64,000 nt of DNA. Source: Darksidea phi (lineage: Eukaryota > Ascomycota > Dothideomycetes > Pleosporales > Lentitheciaceae). Where the stretch lies: positions 1 through 64,000 of the forward strand of contig JASJFT010000066.1 of NCBI GenBank assembly GCA_030770425.1, given 5' to 3'. Position 1 is the stretch's first letter, and every line of letters starts with the position of its first letter. Positions 34,064-45,546 of the stretch are shown here, one piece after another. The notes beneath the pieces are model-generated. The model did not search any database, was not told where the DNA came from, and worked only from the letters and a program-made list of their open reading frames with translations. A program made the translations under genes and the position numbers.

Positions 34064-35863
34064 CTAAAATTCCACGGGGACAACACCGACGATGTTCCAA
34101 TTATCCCCGTCGAAACTAACCTCGCGCAGCGCACGGCCCGTTTGAAAATAACACCGCGCAAGCTCCGTCCCTGGCTCTAGCGGGACACTAAAGAAAGTGA
34201 GGCCAGTCAGGCATGTCAGTGCGGTGGTTTGTTCGGCGCCGGCGAATGCGGGATAGGTGACTGGACCTTGCCAGCCGCTGCTGTTGTCGGTCCAACTCAT
34301 CTGAATAGTGTTGTTGGCGTCTTGCCAAAGGAGATAGATATTTAGGTTTGCGTCTGTGGAAGAGGAGGTGCGTGTTGTCGAGAATGCGGTAACGGAGGTG
34401 TTGGGCGGGATGAGGTTGGTAAATGCTGCTGGTCGGTGTAAGTTTCTTGATTCGAGCGGGAAGAGGGGAAAGCTTGACTAACCATTTTCCCAAAGCGCGC
34501 CAACTTCGTCCTCGTCTTCGGTGTACTCGAGAAACCTTCCACCTTTCTCTTGGTAGAAGAGGCCCAGTGACGTGAGGTTGTTCTGCATAGGGGTGACTAC
34601 CAGCTGGGTCCCGTTACTGGCCTCCGTCACGCTAAAAACTCGCTCATGCCAGCACTCATTCTTCTCGTGACATGCGTAATGCACCCCTCTTATCTCACCT
34701 GCCACCCCTTGGTAGATCACGTGTGGCCAGTAGGAAGCGATCCTGGTGTCTTCGTGGGCGATGTACTTTTGCTGATTGAGTGGTCCAGGCTGCCCGATTT
34801 CAGGCCCAGTATCGGGGAAGATCCATTCGTTAAGGTAATCTGTATAGCCGTTAGTACGGGGATGCATGGATGTATAGTGTGCGCTTGCTCTTTTCATTAA
34901 GGAATGCGACATTTGCTTGATATTGCATCTCGGGAAAGGTATAGTCCTACGCGATAGTTAGCTTATGTCTAGCAGAACATAAGACTGCCCCTACTTCCTG
35001 GCCCGCGTACCAGTCCGCACTCGAAGCAGTAGCAGCAAGTGGAGTGCCTTTCTTGCCTTCGGCGAAGTTTGTCACTCTCGTCCAGTTGCCAGTACTTGAA
35101 TTGAACGCCGCTCTTGACAGAAACCCTTCCGCGTTCTGCCAAAATAACCAAATCGCATTGTATCCCATTTGCCCAGGTACACTCCAGCCAGTCACAGACA
35201 CCGACGCGATATGTGGTGTAGCGATAGGTGATTGTGAGCCCCCTTCACCACCCGGTGCGACTGTAGGCGTCGGTGTCGACCCGGCGGGGATTTGTGTTAC
35301 CGTAGGCACGGGACCTGAATGTTGTGGAGTAAGGTAGACTCCTAAAACCGCCCCTAGGATAATGGCCAAAGAGAGAAAGAACACCCCAATTAGCACCAGC
35401 CAGAAGATCTTTCGGCGATGGCACGGTTGCTCATCGTTTGCGGGCGTTGACGCACGAGATTTGAATATCGACCTCTGGCTACCTGACCGGTTGAGTTCGC
35501 GGACTTCTTTCGACAGTGCATCTTTTTCGAGAATGGGCGTCCGGCTCTCCGTCCGAGTGTGCGCTCGTTTGGGCACCACGGGTAATGGGGCGAAAATCCT
35601 AGGTCGACGCGTATTCTTTACGCCCTCCCAACTTGGCAACGCGGTCAAGTAACCAGAGCTGCGATTTGAGGAGTTGTCCTCATCGATCTGTTCAAGCTGA
35701 GAATCACCGTCAGTCACATTGTGCCTCACGAATGGCACGTGCTTACGCTCATCCTCTGTGAATGCGCTGAGCCACTTGCAGATTCCGTGACGGTGTAAAG
35801 GTTGGATACATAGAATGACAGCGGGTCCGTTCCGCCAGTCCTTCTTGAACTGCTTTTAGCCAT
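34064..35863 (-). CDS. Type II membrane protein with fucose-lectin-like beta-propeller, 531 aa
   Basis: Proposed exons from the right: 35747-35863, 34995-35696, 34889-34946, 34483-34839, 34064-34425, total 1596 nt in frame. The third intron (34840-34888) would be GC-AG; the others are GT-AG. After a 130-residue basic, Ser-rich cytoplasmic part comes one membrane helix (FWLVLIGVFFLSLAIILGAV), then a Thr/Pro linker and an extracellular region with repeated blade-like units: NAIWLFWQNAEGFLSRA, LYLLW-like IYLLWQDANNTIQMSW and a final VSFDGDNWN. This resembles the six-bladed propeller of fungal fucose-specific lectins (AAL/FleA), where Trp and Arg/Glu pockets bind fucose. Sugar binding is inferred from the fold only. 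The ATG at 35863 was chosen because it extends the frame by a clean first intron (GTAAGC...TCAG). Confidence 0.72.
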
Positions 35864-37940
35864 TTTGTCGTCGGGACTTTATCTCGATATGCCGGGAAGG
35901 CCTTGTAACCTCAGCTGCACGCATCAAGTCTCTATAGACATGGAATCTACACTAGGCATGTCAGTGCGCGTGCTTTCACATCGAACAGCAGTCGGGCCAA
36001 CCCACCTGGTAACCACACAATCACAATGTTGCGGGCACTGTCACGATCGCTATCAGAATTGTGGTCAGGGCTTCGGGGCCGCATTTAAAAATGCATCAAC
36101 TGGCAGAGGCAGAATGGGAATTCCGACCACGTGGTGGCGAAAATGCCCTGAGCTTCCGTCATGCCTGACGCAGGGCAGCTGCACTCGCTGATTAAGTGAA
36201 CCATGGGTCCAAGCCCCTCAAGCGGCCAGATTCAGTCAATCGCTTGTAGAGGATGAAATCTTCCGAAGTCTTGGGCAAAAGTCGTATGGAGATGGTTCGG
36301 TTGTGGGGGCGATAGAGCATTGTGATTGGGTGATATGCCGGCTAATTAAATATAAATACTAACTCCGCGACGTTGGCCTGCATCTCAAGAGGCCAATCCT
36401 CCGACTGGATAGGTGGCGGAAACAACCGAAAACAAGCTTTCGGCTGTAGCTCAAAAGTGCAGTTCGCTGCCGTGAAGAGAATATCCTCCGCGTCCTCAAT
36501 CAAGGATGGTGGCGCACTTTTTGCTCATCTGGGGTATCTCTCACTGATCACACGAGCTCGTAGGGTAGTAAAGAAGCAACTGCACGCCACCGCCTACTCC
36601 GCGCCGCCGTTGTTTCACAGTTGTGATGGCTAACGTGGAATTAGAGTTGATTTCGAAGAACAATTCGAGAGACATTTCTGGTACTAAGTTTGACACTGCT
36701 TTACTCTTACACGCACGGCTTCGATGTTGAGATGTCATTGCTGCCCAAATATGGAGACACCAACCATGCTTCAGTGCGGGGCTACAACCTGGTCAAAAAT
36801 CGACACAGGAAAACGTGGTCGAAAGACCAACGACGATCGCACAACGTCGATCCTGCATGAAAGAGAAACGGAACGGCGCCTTATGTGGGCTTGACCATGG
36901 TGTCTAGCTCGGCGAGGAGATCGAGAATCGGAAGGTGGCGAGCGCAACCTAGTAAATTAGTATTGTAACAAAGTCATTTCTTGCAACTGATCACGCTGCG
37001 TTTCCGCATAGTCAGAAGAAAACCATTAAGTTTGCACAAAAGTTGGTGTTGTCGCAAAACTATGTCGCAATTGCTATCACACTGCAGTTCCTTATTTGTA
37101 GCAGTACGTGATTAGGCCACTTGTGGCTAAGGCTTTACCGACTTTATACCGCCCAGGACATCTCTGACCACAAGAAGACTCTCCAGGCAAAGCCTAATGT
37201 ACATGGGTGTACAGAGCTGGTTGAGGGTGTTTCTTGCCCACTCCGTAGACCATCAATGTGAGGAGTCTTAAATTGGTTTGGGATATCTCCTGCTATACAC
37301 TCATCGCTTCTACTACAGTTGCCGTAGCTCGTGTTCGTAGCGGCGAAACAGCGAGGACCTTACTAGGTGCGGTGCGTCATGACACCAACTTGCGCAAGCG
37401 ACCTAGATTCCAGGAAACGCCTAGGCTTATAAAGTCTACGAAACGTTCAAGTCGTCTAGAAGCGTGCCTGAGCAAACATTCCACCATCAACAAACCCTCG
37501 GGCGAAGCTAAGTAGCTTGTGTGGATCTTTTTATGCATTTATTTAGATACAGTGACCGGGCATGTGTATGGTAACATCGCTTTGCAGCCCCCGTACTGAA
37601 TAATACTAGCGGGAGTAGTGCTAGATCTCGCACGTGTAGTCTTAAATATATCGGAGTTGTACATGTGCACATAAGCTTTGGCTCTATACTACCTACCCAT
37701 ATGACGGAGACACAAGGTTAGCATTGCTCTGCAACTATCGTGGCCCTATATCTACATAGCATTGCGCATCGTCCAACTATATAAACTTAACAAACCACTT
37801 CTTAATTTCACATCATCTCTCCACACCCACAAGCTGTATCCGCAACCAACCTTAACTCTATCACGCGCTGTATGCACTGCGCCTCTCTCCTCTATACAAC
37901 CACAATAGACCTCTTTATCAATCCAAACCTGCAGCTGTAA
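35864..37940. other. Intergenic region, about 2 kb, no supported gene
   Basis: Several frames of 60-110 codons exist on both strands (for example 35865-36191 and 37258-37515 on plus) but none has a domain, signal peptide or plausible splice partners. Base composition is ordinary and not RIP-like. The left end should contain the lectin-like gene's promoter. Confidence 0.5.
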
Positions 37941-38322
37941 GCCATCCTCACCCTCTTTGCTCTAGCAACCTTCACAACAAGCCCCCCAACGCCCAACAAG
38001 CTCAGCGCACGGCAAATTAGCGTAGCAGGACTTCGAGAAGGGGGAGATACGTTACGCTAGTAGTCAACGGCGGATGCAACGATTTCAACTACCCGGAGAA
38101 TGGGATGATACTTATGCGCAATTATAAATACCGGTTCTACCGGTAAGCATTTAGGCTGCGTTTTCGTTGTGTTCAGTGTGTACTGATGATGTGCGTAGAG
38201 AGAAGGGCTATAATGGCCCGAATTGTGGTGTTGAGGGCCTACGTGGTATCGTGAATGACTTCTCGCCTGAACTGCGGTTTCTTTCCGAAGACGCCTTGTC
38301 TGCTACGTTCTGGTCGAATTAG
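37941..38322 (+). pseudogene. Decayed small secreted protein
   Basis: The frame starts with a signal-peptide-like run AILTLFALATFTTS and a LSARQ processing-like site, but the codon before it is a stop (TAA) and no ATG is present, so the start has been lost. After about 38 codons a TAG interrupts at about 38055. The frame then continues as VVNGGCNDFNYPENG to a normal intron (GTAAGC...CGTAG, about 38142-38199), after which come REKGYNGPNCGVEGL and a stop near 38320. Two cysteines remain. The combination of signal peptide, one intron and a short mature part matches small secreted proteins; no family is recognised. Lost start plus nonsense codon make it inactive. Confidence 0.45.
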
Positions 38323-38684
38323 ACTGCGCTGGTGGTGGAGATGGGGATATGATTACAGTATCTCGTTGTTGGGGTTGATGTGTTGGTTGCTTTTACCGTT
38401 TATACTTTCTCGCTTTACCCATGCATATACCTTCTTTCTAAACCGCTCAACATCATGGCACGCGCCACGCCATCTTTCATGAGGCTCGGGCTGTTGCCCT
38501 CGCAGTCATGCCGTGACGCCTCAGGCAATCACAGGCAATGACTGCAACCAACAACCTTCTTGCCTTTCAAGGTATTCGGGACGAAATGCCTTTTTGTGTC
38601 ACCTTTTTGGGCTATTCCGCGAGTTTGACGACGCGATGGCTGCTACTCATTCGATAACTTCTTTCTAAACCACGTTCGTTTGAC
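38323..38684. other. Intergenic region
   Basis: No gene seen. It separates the plus-strand secreted-protein remnant from the convergent minus-strand surface-protein gene ending at 38685. Confidence 0.4.
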
Positions 38685-39974
38685 CTAGTTACGCACAAAT
38701 GCCATCTCCGTCCCCATTTCCACGCCTCTCCTACCAATCTCTGCAGCATGACCCACTTCTTCCAGCTCAATCCCCCTCGAGCCCTCCATCTCAAAGGCAA
38801 CCCCACTGCCTCTGCCCCACGGCCCCTTCTTCCCAGCCCCGGCGCTCATTTCGTTGGCGGCCTCACTGCCCTCAATTTCAAAATACTCCGTCCCCACGTC
38901 ACTCTTGCTATTGACCTTTTGTGCCCGCTGACTGGTTTGTTGTTGTCTCCTCTTCTTTCTGAGCCACCAACACGCGCCTAGCACTATGAGTATAAGAAGG
39001 ACGAGGAGACCGACGCCGGCACCGACGGCGACGACAACGGTGCTGTTAGTTGTGTTGTTGTAGTTGTTTGTTACGTTTTGGGTCGCGTTTGGGGCGGAGG
39101 CGGCATTAGTGAGGGTGGAGGCGTAAGTGGTTGTGCGGTCGGATACTAGGGTTACGGTTGGGGGAGAGGAGGGAGAAGACGAATCGTCCGTGTTAGACTG
39201 TGATGATGTCTCGTCGTCCTTGTTTGATGTTGGAATATTGCTGGATGATGGTGCGTTCCCTGATGAGGACGATGCTGGCCCGTTTGGCTCTGATGGCCAT
39301 TGATCGTTTGCTCCTGTTGTTGATGGTGCATTATTAGAGTCCTCTTCTTGTTTCGACGATTGTTGCGGCGCCTGTTGTTGCTGTTCTCTTGTTGAACTTG
39401 CTGGAGCTTGCGTTTGCTGTGGCTGTTCCTCTTGCTGCCGCTGCGTAGTCTGCGTTTTCTCTTCTTCCTGCTGCTGTCCCTGCGCCATCGACTCCCCCGC
39501 AATTGCAATGACCGAGGGACTCCCAAAGTCGAACTTGCTTATACTGCTATCACCGCAGCAGTCATCTCCCTTCCCACAGCAAGCCTTCCCGTTGCTACAA
39601 TGATGGACTGATTCGTCGCCCTGAGGCCAAACTGTAGTGCATCATTAGTCTTAACCCTCTCCCCTTGCCTTCTTTCCTCATCCAGCGAAGGCATACTCAC
39701 GGCTGGTACATGTCTGTTGACATCCTGAACTCCAGCCCTTATCCGTACACGCGCCCCTCAAGACCCTCTCAAAGTTGTCATACCGAGCATCATTACAAAA
39801 GCCATTACTCAAACATTGGAAGCCTTCCGAACAGCAATTACTCGTGCCCCCAGAACTACAAGCAATTTGTCTTGAATCTGACGAGCCGTCGGGATAATAA
39901 CAAGTCGCGTTGACTACGCTGACAAGGAACGAAACGATCGTGAAACGCGCAGTCAGTGAAGAGCAAGGCGCCAT
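38685..39974 (-). CDS. Single-pass surface protein with Cys-rich ectodomain, 406 aa
   Basis: Exons 39701-39974 and 38685-39631 joined over an intron with GTGAGT, GACTAAT and ACAG. A signal peptide (FTIVSFLVSVVNA) is followed by a cysteine-rich domain: CYYPDGSS, CCSEGFQCLSNGFC, RGACTDKGW, QQTC, then CSNGKACCGKGDDCCG. Next come a long Gln/Ser/Thr-rich, likely O-glycosylated stalk, one membrane helix (VVVAVGAGVGLLVLLILIVL) with basic stop-transfer residues WWLRKKRR, and an acidic cytoplasmic tail. This plan is usual for wall-associated sensors and receptors of ascomycetes, similar in outline to Mid2-type proteins. A role in wall sensing is inferred from the layout only. The stalk is encoded by CAG/CAA-rich DNA that probably varies in length between strains. 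Confidence 0.75.
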
Positions 39975-40751
39975 TATCTACAACATGGTCAGTTGTGATA
40001 CTGGTGCTTAAAACAACACGCTGCTGATTCGGAGACGAAATAAGGACAGGAGGAAGGAGGCCTCAGAGGCGTGAGAGCTAGGGTTTAACCATGCCTCCAA
40101 GTATACCCCTCCCCACTTGCATGATGCATCCGAATCTAAAGTAGCCAGAACCCAAGCATGAGCGCGCTCAGTCCAATACCGAACCCACTACCCCATTATC
40201 GACAAGTTTCGCGGGATTAACCGGCGCTTTGTCGGGACCTGCGTCAATGAAGCCATAGAAACCCCTGCGACCAGGCAATGGGTTCCTTGAAGGGGTTAGT
40301 TCGGGGGCCAAGGTTACTGGCGAATTTCCCATCTAAAGGAGTCCGCGAGAGGTGTATCGTAAACTTCGTGAACTCGGCGCCAGCGTGCTCATGGACCATT
40401 CCCGTTATGCAATCTATGCTTTGAAACAACGCTAGCTACCGTTGTACCATCTAAGAGCTATCGGTAAAGGGAAGCTTCATGGACGCCAAAGTCGGATGAA
40501 AACTGGGTCTCAGCGCGTGATGTCGAGACGTCGAAAATAAGATTACCGAAAGATAATATCCATCGGTGTCCGACGAACACGACATCAATCCGAGCGAGCC
40601 GAAAAAGCTCGTATATGTACTGTCGCCGCGCATCGTCCCCAACTTCGGGAATCGCGTTTCCCGAAGTGCACAGTCATGTAGGTGTGCTCTTTTGATACCA
40701 TGCTCTTGACTGCTAGTTGATTTAGGTCGATGCATTGGATTGTGAATCCAA
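39975..40751. other. Intergenic region
   Basis: Promoter of the surface-protein gene on the left and 3' flank of the phosphatase gene on the right. Frames at 40244-40429 and 40451-40864 (minus) have no domain; the second overlaps the real gene in another frame. Confidence 0.45.
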
Positions 40752-41691
40752 TCAGGAAGTCGATACCTCCGGCACCTCTTGCGCTGCCTCATCATCAACC
40801 TCAGGATAGTCACCCTTCTCCATTCCAAAAAACCCCTTCTCACTCCTCCCCATACCGCCTCCATTCTCCTCTGTTTCCTTCCACTCTTTTAATGCAAATA
40901 TTCCCTGCCCATCTACACCCTCCTTTCTCGCCTTGCTCTCTCTCATCTTCTCCTCGTCGTAATCGAAGATGCGCCAATCCGCGTTAAAGAACCTGCGATT
41001 AGCGATAGCTACGCGTAGGAAGCCTGAGTGCGAGACCACGGCGATGACCTTTTCGGGCCGTGAGTAGAGCGCTTTGAGGCAGGACTGGCCCCGAGCGAGA
41101 ATGGCTTTTCCGGTAAAGGCATAGGGGTTTGAGGTGAGGTTTGTTGTTTTGTCTGGGTAGAGGGGGTCGACTACCGAGAAGTCGAAGTCAGGGAATTCTT
41201 GGGCCATAATGGAGATGGGTGAGCCAGTATCGCATGGCAGGTCGCAGTTTTCTGGTGATGTCAGTAGCGTTGAAGAGGAGCAAGATGACCAACAGAGGGA
41301 GGCACGAATGATAGCTGATGGAGCACCAAGTAATTGGTATCGGATGCCAACCCAAGCGACCTCTAACGGTGGGATGGCGATGCATCTTTGAAGAATCGAT
41401 GCGTATAAGTTCCCGAAACGTACCTTGCCACCCAGCATCCGGCAACACCTTGATACCCTTCTCTTTGATCAACCACTCCAACCCAATGCTGGCCGTCTGC
41501 AACGTCCTGCGCATCGCGCTCACGACTATCAGCTCCACCTCATTCCCGATTTTGCTGTTCTTCAAACTCTCATGCAGCTCCTTGCATTGCTGCACTCCGA
41601 GTTCAGAGAGCGGAGGATCGTGTATTGACCAGTCATCGGCGACGTTGTGCAAGGCCTGCGCATGGCGAATGAGAAGTAAGGTTGGTGGCAT
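40752..41691 (-). CDS. Histidine phosphatase (phosphoglycerate-mutase-like), 255 aa
   Basis: Exons 41424-41691 and 40752-41251 (768 nt). The start at 41691 puts the catalytic LLLIRHAQALHN motif (RHG-type, with the phospho-accepting histidine) ten residues from the N terminus, as usual. Other elements: LSELGVQQC, SAMRRTLQTA (second arginine), WQENCDLPCDTGSP across the splice site and VVSHSGFLR (second histidine). The C-terminal 60 residues are charged and less conserved. The family hydrolyses phosphate esters; mutase activity is unlikely for this short group and the substrate is unknown. The frame extends 58 codons upstream of the chosen ATG, but that part has no homology-like features. Confidence 0.88.
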
Positions 41692-41950
41692 TGTGGTGGG
41701 CTTGGAGTTAAGTCCTTGGTGTGAGAGTAAAGTGCGTCGTGAGGTTTGCCTTTGGTGGGGCAATAGTTTCAGAGAGGGCCTGTGGCGCTCGTCACGAGGA
41801 CGAAAACCTAGCAGTGGACAGTCGGGACGCAAACTATCAGCTGGATGCTCAATGCTGCCATGCATACTCTCAAAAGCTCAAAAGCCGATCATTATCATGC
41901 TTGACCGTCTATGCTGCGCCCGCACCTGGGTATAGTACAGATTGCATACC

Positions 41951-43037
41951 CTATTCCTGCATCTTCTCCTCGTCCTCGTCTTCATCGTCGCCCTCCAATG
42001 CCTTCTTCGCCAGCTTCTCCGCCTCTTCTCTCAGCTCCTTAGGTACCTCCTCATGCCTGCCCTTGGTGGGGCCGTTCAAATTGCTGATCCAGGTCATCTC
42101 CAGCTCAAATTCCTTGTCCTTGTTGTCATCGTGTGCAACGTAGATGATGCGCGCAGCCTCCTTCACACCTTCCTCAAGCGAAAGCTCGCCATCGGAGAGA
42201 TTCAGCTTCTCCAGCTCCGACTTTGCGATCTGTCGGCCTTTGCCTGTTGCGGCACCGTAGTATCCCTATGGCACCTATCAGTTCATGACCGTGACTCGCC
42301 TTTTGTGAATTTCATACCCAATACAGCCCGCTCGGCTCAATCATGTATAGGGACGGGCCGCCGTGCTTTGCGCCATCCTTCTTGCCCCCGGAGCCCACCT
42401 TCGGGCCTGAACCGACCTGGCCATCTACGGGCAGCTCAGCCTCAGAATCCCACCCTCCGATGATTGCAGTCACGCCGAAGGGTCGCACGCTGGAGTAGAG
42501 AGTGTATGCCTGTACGTAGCTTCCCATGCGGTCAGCGAGCGAGGCGGCGGGGATCGGAGCCTTGTATAGCTGGCGCCAGCTGGCTGCCTCATCGCGTGCC
42601 CGTGATACGAAGTGACGGCCGTCGGGAAGGAGACCTGAGGAAACCTGCGACATATGTCAGACGTTGTCCAAGCAGGAATATATGGTGTTAAGGCATAGAG
42701 CAAACTCACAATACCCATGTTTCGGTCGACCGTCGCTATCCGTTTGTTCGCTCCCGACTTGAGCAGCTTGCTAGTGACGAGCTTCTCCAAAGCCAGCACA
42801 ATGCCGTCCTTGCACCGTATTCCGATGGCCGTGCCGCCATTCTCTACCGCCTTGACCGCATATTCGACCTACGAGATGAGTAAGAAACCGTTGTCAGGAC
42901 TGGAGGACAGTCGGACCTGGAAGTTTCGGCCATCAGGCGAGAAGACAGAGTTGGACAGGTCATAGCCTGTGCCTATTGACGTCTAGGGCAGCTGTCAGTT
43001 TGACATTGAGCAAAGCATGGTGGCTGATTCTCACCAT
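41951..43037 (-). CDS. PRE10: 20S proteasome subunit alpha-7 (PRE10), 289 aa, five exons
   Basis: One of seven alpha subunits forming the outer ring of the 20S core, which gates entry to the protease chamber. Exons from the right: 43035-43037 (only the ATG), 42917-42982, 42710-42868, 42318-42644, 41951-42265; total 870 nt. The proteasome alpha signature is clear: [14 protein letters not shown], then [31 protein letters not shown] and ATVDRNMGI, with the later [12 protein letters not shown]. The acidic C-terminal tail ([10 protein letters not shown]) identifies the alpha-7/PRE10 type. An insertion of Gly/Lys between the two halves of the central sheet ([15 protein letters not shown]) is longer than in yeast as I recall it. 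A second core subunit gene, PUP3, lies 3.5 kb away. Confidence 0.95.
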
Positions 43038-44180
43038 GGTGGCTGCTGGGGGAGGAGACGGAGCTAGAGGTCAAGAGTAGAAGTATTTCGGTAAAGGGCC
43101 TGTGGAGGAGGAGCAAGACGGCGGATATGCAGGGCTTGGTGGTGTTGATGCGGTTCACCTCAGTAGGCAGTTACGGGTTGCGCGTTGAAGCTCAATTCTC
43201 ATTTAGGCTAGCGCAAAAACGCTTGGCATATCGGAAACATTGGACCTCGAAGACCAGGCACCACTTTCGCAACCATGACGACCTACGCGCTGTTGGCTCT
43301 CTAACTTTGTTGTGCTGAGGCGCACCTCCTTTCAGATTTGGGCTCTTCACTTGCCGCTGAAGAGCGATCTGGATGCATTCTGCGTTCGATCCTGCCATTT
43401 TCCGCCATTAAACGCTCCAATCGTCAAGGGCTGTCGCTCGAGGCGCATCCGCCAATACAGGTTGATGAGTTGTCGACCATAATCTGTGCAAATCGGCTAG
43501 GGTTAGTCGGCGCAAATCGCTCTAGCGGGACGAATTGTGTTTCAGGCCTCGACTGACTGGTTGGGCGAGCACATCATCCCGCTTTTTTTCGCTCTCAACC
43601 CAACACCAGGAACGCATGACCACATCTGCCGGTACATAAAGAGACTGCGCCGCCACGCGCCCTGATCTCGACAGCTACATCACCGCCGTCTTTGTTCGCG
43701 TTTCGTGCTATTCAGCTCTCTCCTTTTCCCTGGCCATTCTGCCAGTACCCGCACGAAGAGGCCTTTGTCATAGGTTGGCAGTGTCGAGGCGGCGAGACGC
43801 GAACCAAGGTCCTATATACACGACCCCGGACTCAAAGGCTACAGTACTCTAGCTGGTCCAACTACGCCGTTATATATACTCTGAGCAGTACTTACCATCT
43901 CGACTAATTCACAGCTGAGCCCTCTGCATTCGCTACACTGCCGCAGAGTTCCTGTTGATATCCGGGTTTTTCTGATGCAGCCCCTTCTGCTTCATTATTG
44001 CAACACCTGCTCTTCTTCAACCACTGTACCCTTCTCAGCTTCTGTCTTCTCCCAGAACAACTCCTGCTCACACGTAAGCTCCTTGCCCATCCCCATCTCG
44101 ACCTACTGACCATTACGTCATAGTGTGGCGCCATATCAGCTGGCATAAACATTCAGGGCAAGCAGGAAGAGCAAGCAAAC
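43038..44180. other. Intergenic region between divergent PRE10 and the 295-aa gene
   Basis: Holds both promoters and probably a long 5' leader of the gene at 44181, since the last 500 bp are pyrimidine-rich and ATG-poor. TATATATAC occurs near 43870. Short frames have no domain. Confidence 0.5.
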
Positions 44181-45068
44181 ATGCAGCAAGAAGAGCTTTC
44201 ACGGCTGTTCTCGGCTCACATGAGTCTAGCCCCAACTCCGCCTCAACCCACCCCTCAACCTCAACAGCAGGAACCCGAAGAACAACCCGCGGAGCAGCAG
44301 GAACAGACGCAGGTCTCGCAGCCGATTACCTACATCTCACAGCACTATACACATAGCTACCACATCGCCCCGACATATCAAGTTCAGCAGAAGGCAGCGA
44401 AGAAGCCCTTTGAACTCTCCGAGCTCCAATCTATCCTCCTGCGTAACAGCATCGACCCCTCCCTCCTCTTCCCCTCTCAGATTGACCTCTTCCAGAACGC
44501 AGACGATGACCAGCGCCTCCGCCTCCTCGAACTATGGCGCATCTCACCTCCGCAGGGCCGACAAGGTTATCCGGGTGAGGTTGACTATAATACCTCGAGG
44601 CAGCTGTACGATTGGCCGCCGACAAGCTTGGCGCAGGAGGAGGCAATGGCGAAGCTAAGGTATGAGAGGCTAGAGGAGGAGCGGATACAACAAGAGGAGA
44701 TCCAGAAACATCAGCAAGAGCTGGATCAGAGTATGGACCAAGGTGTCGATTCTGCAGCGGTACATGCGACGCGGGATATTCTGGCAGCCTCACCAAGTAG
44801 TGCTGAGCCGTACATTGTGTCCGGCTATGACTTGCTCGCTAAGCGAGAGTACGAAGAGTCCGCACAAGCTACTGCAAACCACCTCAAGGAGTTGACCAGG
44901 TACAACCAAGCGACGGATCCGGTGTATAATCATGCTGGTAGCAACGGTGGACTGTGGGATAAGAACGTCGGCAGCATCCTAGACATGGAGAATCAGTATG
45001 GCGCTTTCGCTCATGCGCGAGATTACGATACTCGGCCGGTCTACGGCGAGGAGGAGATGGTTATGTGA
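44181..45068 (+). CDS. Gln-rich protein of unknown function, 295 aa
   Basis: A single frame without introns; ATG in an AAAC context. The first 60 residues are low-complexity Gln/Pro/Glu. Residues about 70-125 form a helical, conserved-looking block (PFELSELQSILLRNSID, LFPSQIDLFQNADDDQ, RLLELWRISPP). A charged helix follows (LRYERLEEERIQQEEIQKHQ), likely coiled coil. The C-terminal third is acidic and tyrosine-containing. No catalytic motif, signal peptide or membrane segment is present, so it is probably cytosolic or nuclear. Its place inside the housekeeping block suggests a conserved gene. I do not recognise the family. Confidence 0.7.
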   Translation: MQQEELSRLFSAHMSLAPTPPQPTPQPQQQEPEEQPAEQQEQTQVSQPITYISQHYTHSYHIAPTYQVQQKAAKKPFELSELQSILLRNSIDPSLLFPSQIDLFQNADDDQRLRLLELWRISPPQGRQGYPGEVDYNTSRQLYDWPPTSLAQEEAMAKLRYERLEEERIQQEEIQKHQQELDQSMDQGVDSAAVHATRDILAASPSSAEPYIVSGYDLLAKREYEESAQATANHLKELTRYNQATDPVYNHAGSNGGLWDKNVGSILDMENQYGAFAHARDYDTRPVYGEEEMVM

Positions 45069-45546
45069 GGTGGGGGCTGTACATGGGTAGAGCCGATGGG
45101 ACTAAGGGTGAGGCGGTGGTTATAGTGGTACACTTGCCTTTATTTTGTTCCAGAGAATTTGTTTCGTGGACTATTGAGTTTAAAGGGGAGGCTAGACATG
45201 TTAACGTGGCATCATTCTTGCTTTGCAAGGCCCGAGGAGGATTCAGTTTGCGTACCATCGCTCAGATACCCCATACCCAGTGACGTCGCCACTCTGTTAT
45301 AGATTACAGTTGATTTGTTATGCAATCTTCACCTTGTAAAATTCCGGTATGAATCATTCCGAGATAATATAATCCTTTCCGATATGGAACGGAACAAAAG
45401 TTGGTTGCTTGTCAATGCAACTCGAGCAATATGCTGCTCTAGCCATCCCATACATGTACAATACACACAGCATCCCAGTGCAAACAGTAAAGCGAGACTG
45501 AAGCCACACCATCTCTTTACGGTATGCCACCGATCTATCTGAATAT

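Noticed and set aside
35864..37515. Frames of 85-108 codons between the lectin-like gene and the secreted-protein remnant
   Set aside because: None has a recognisable domain, and no intron signals link them.
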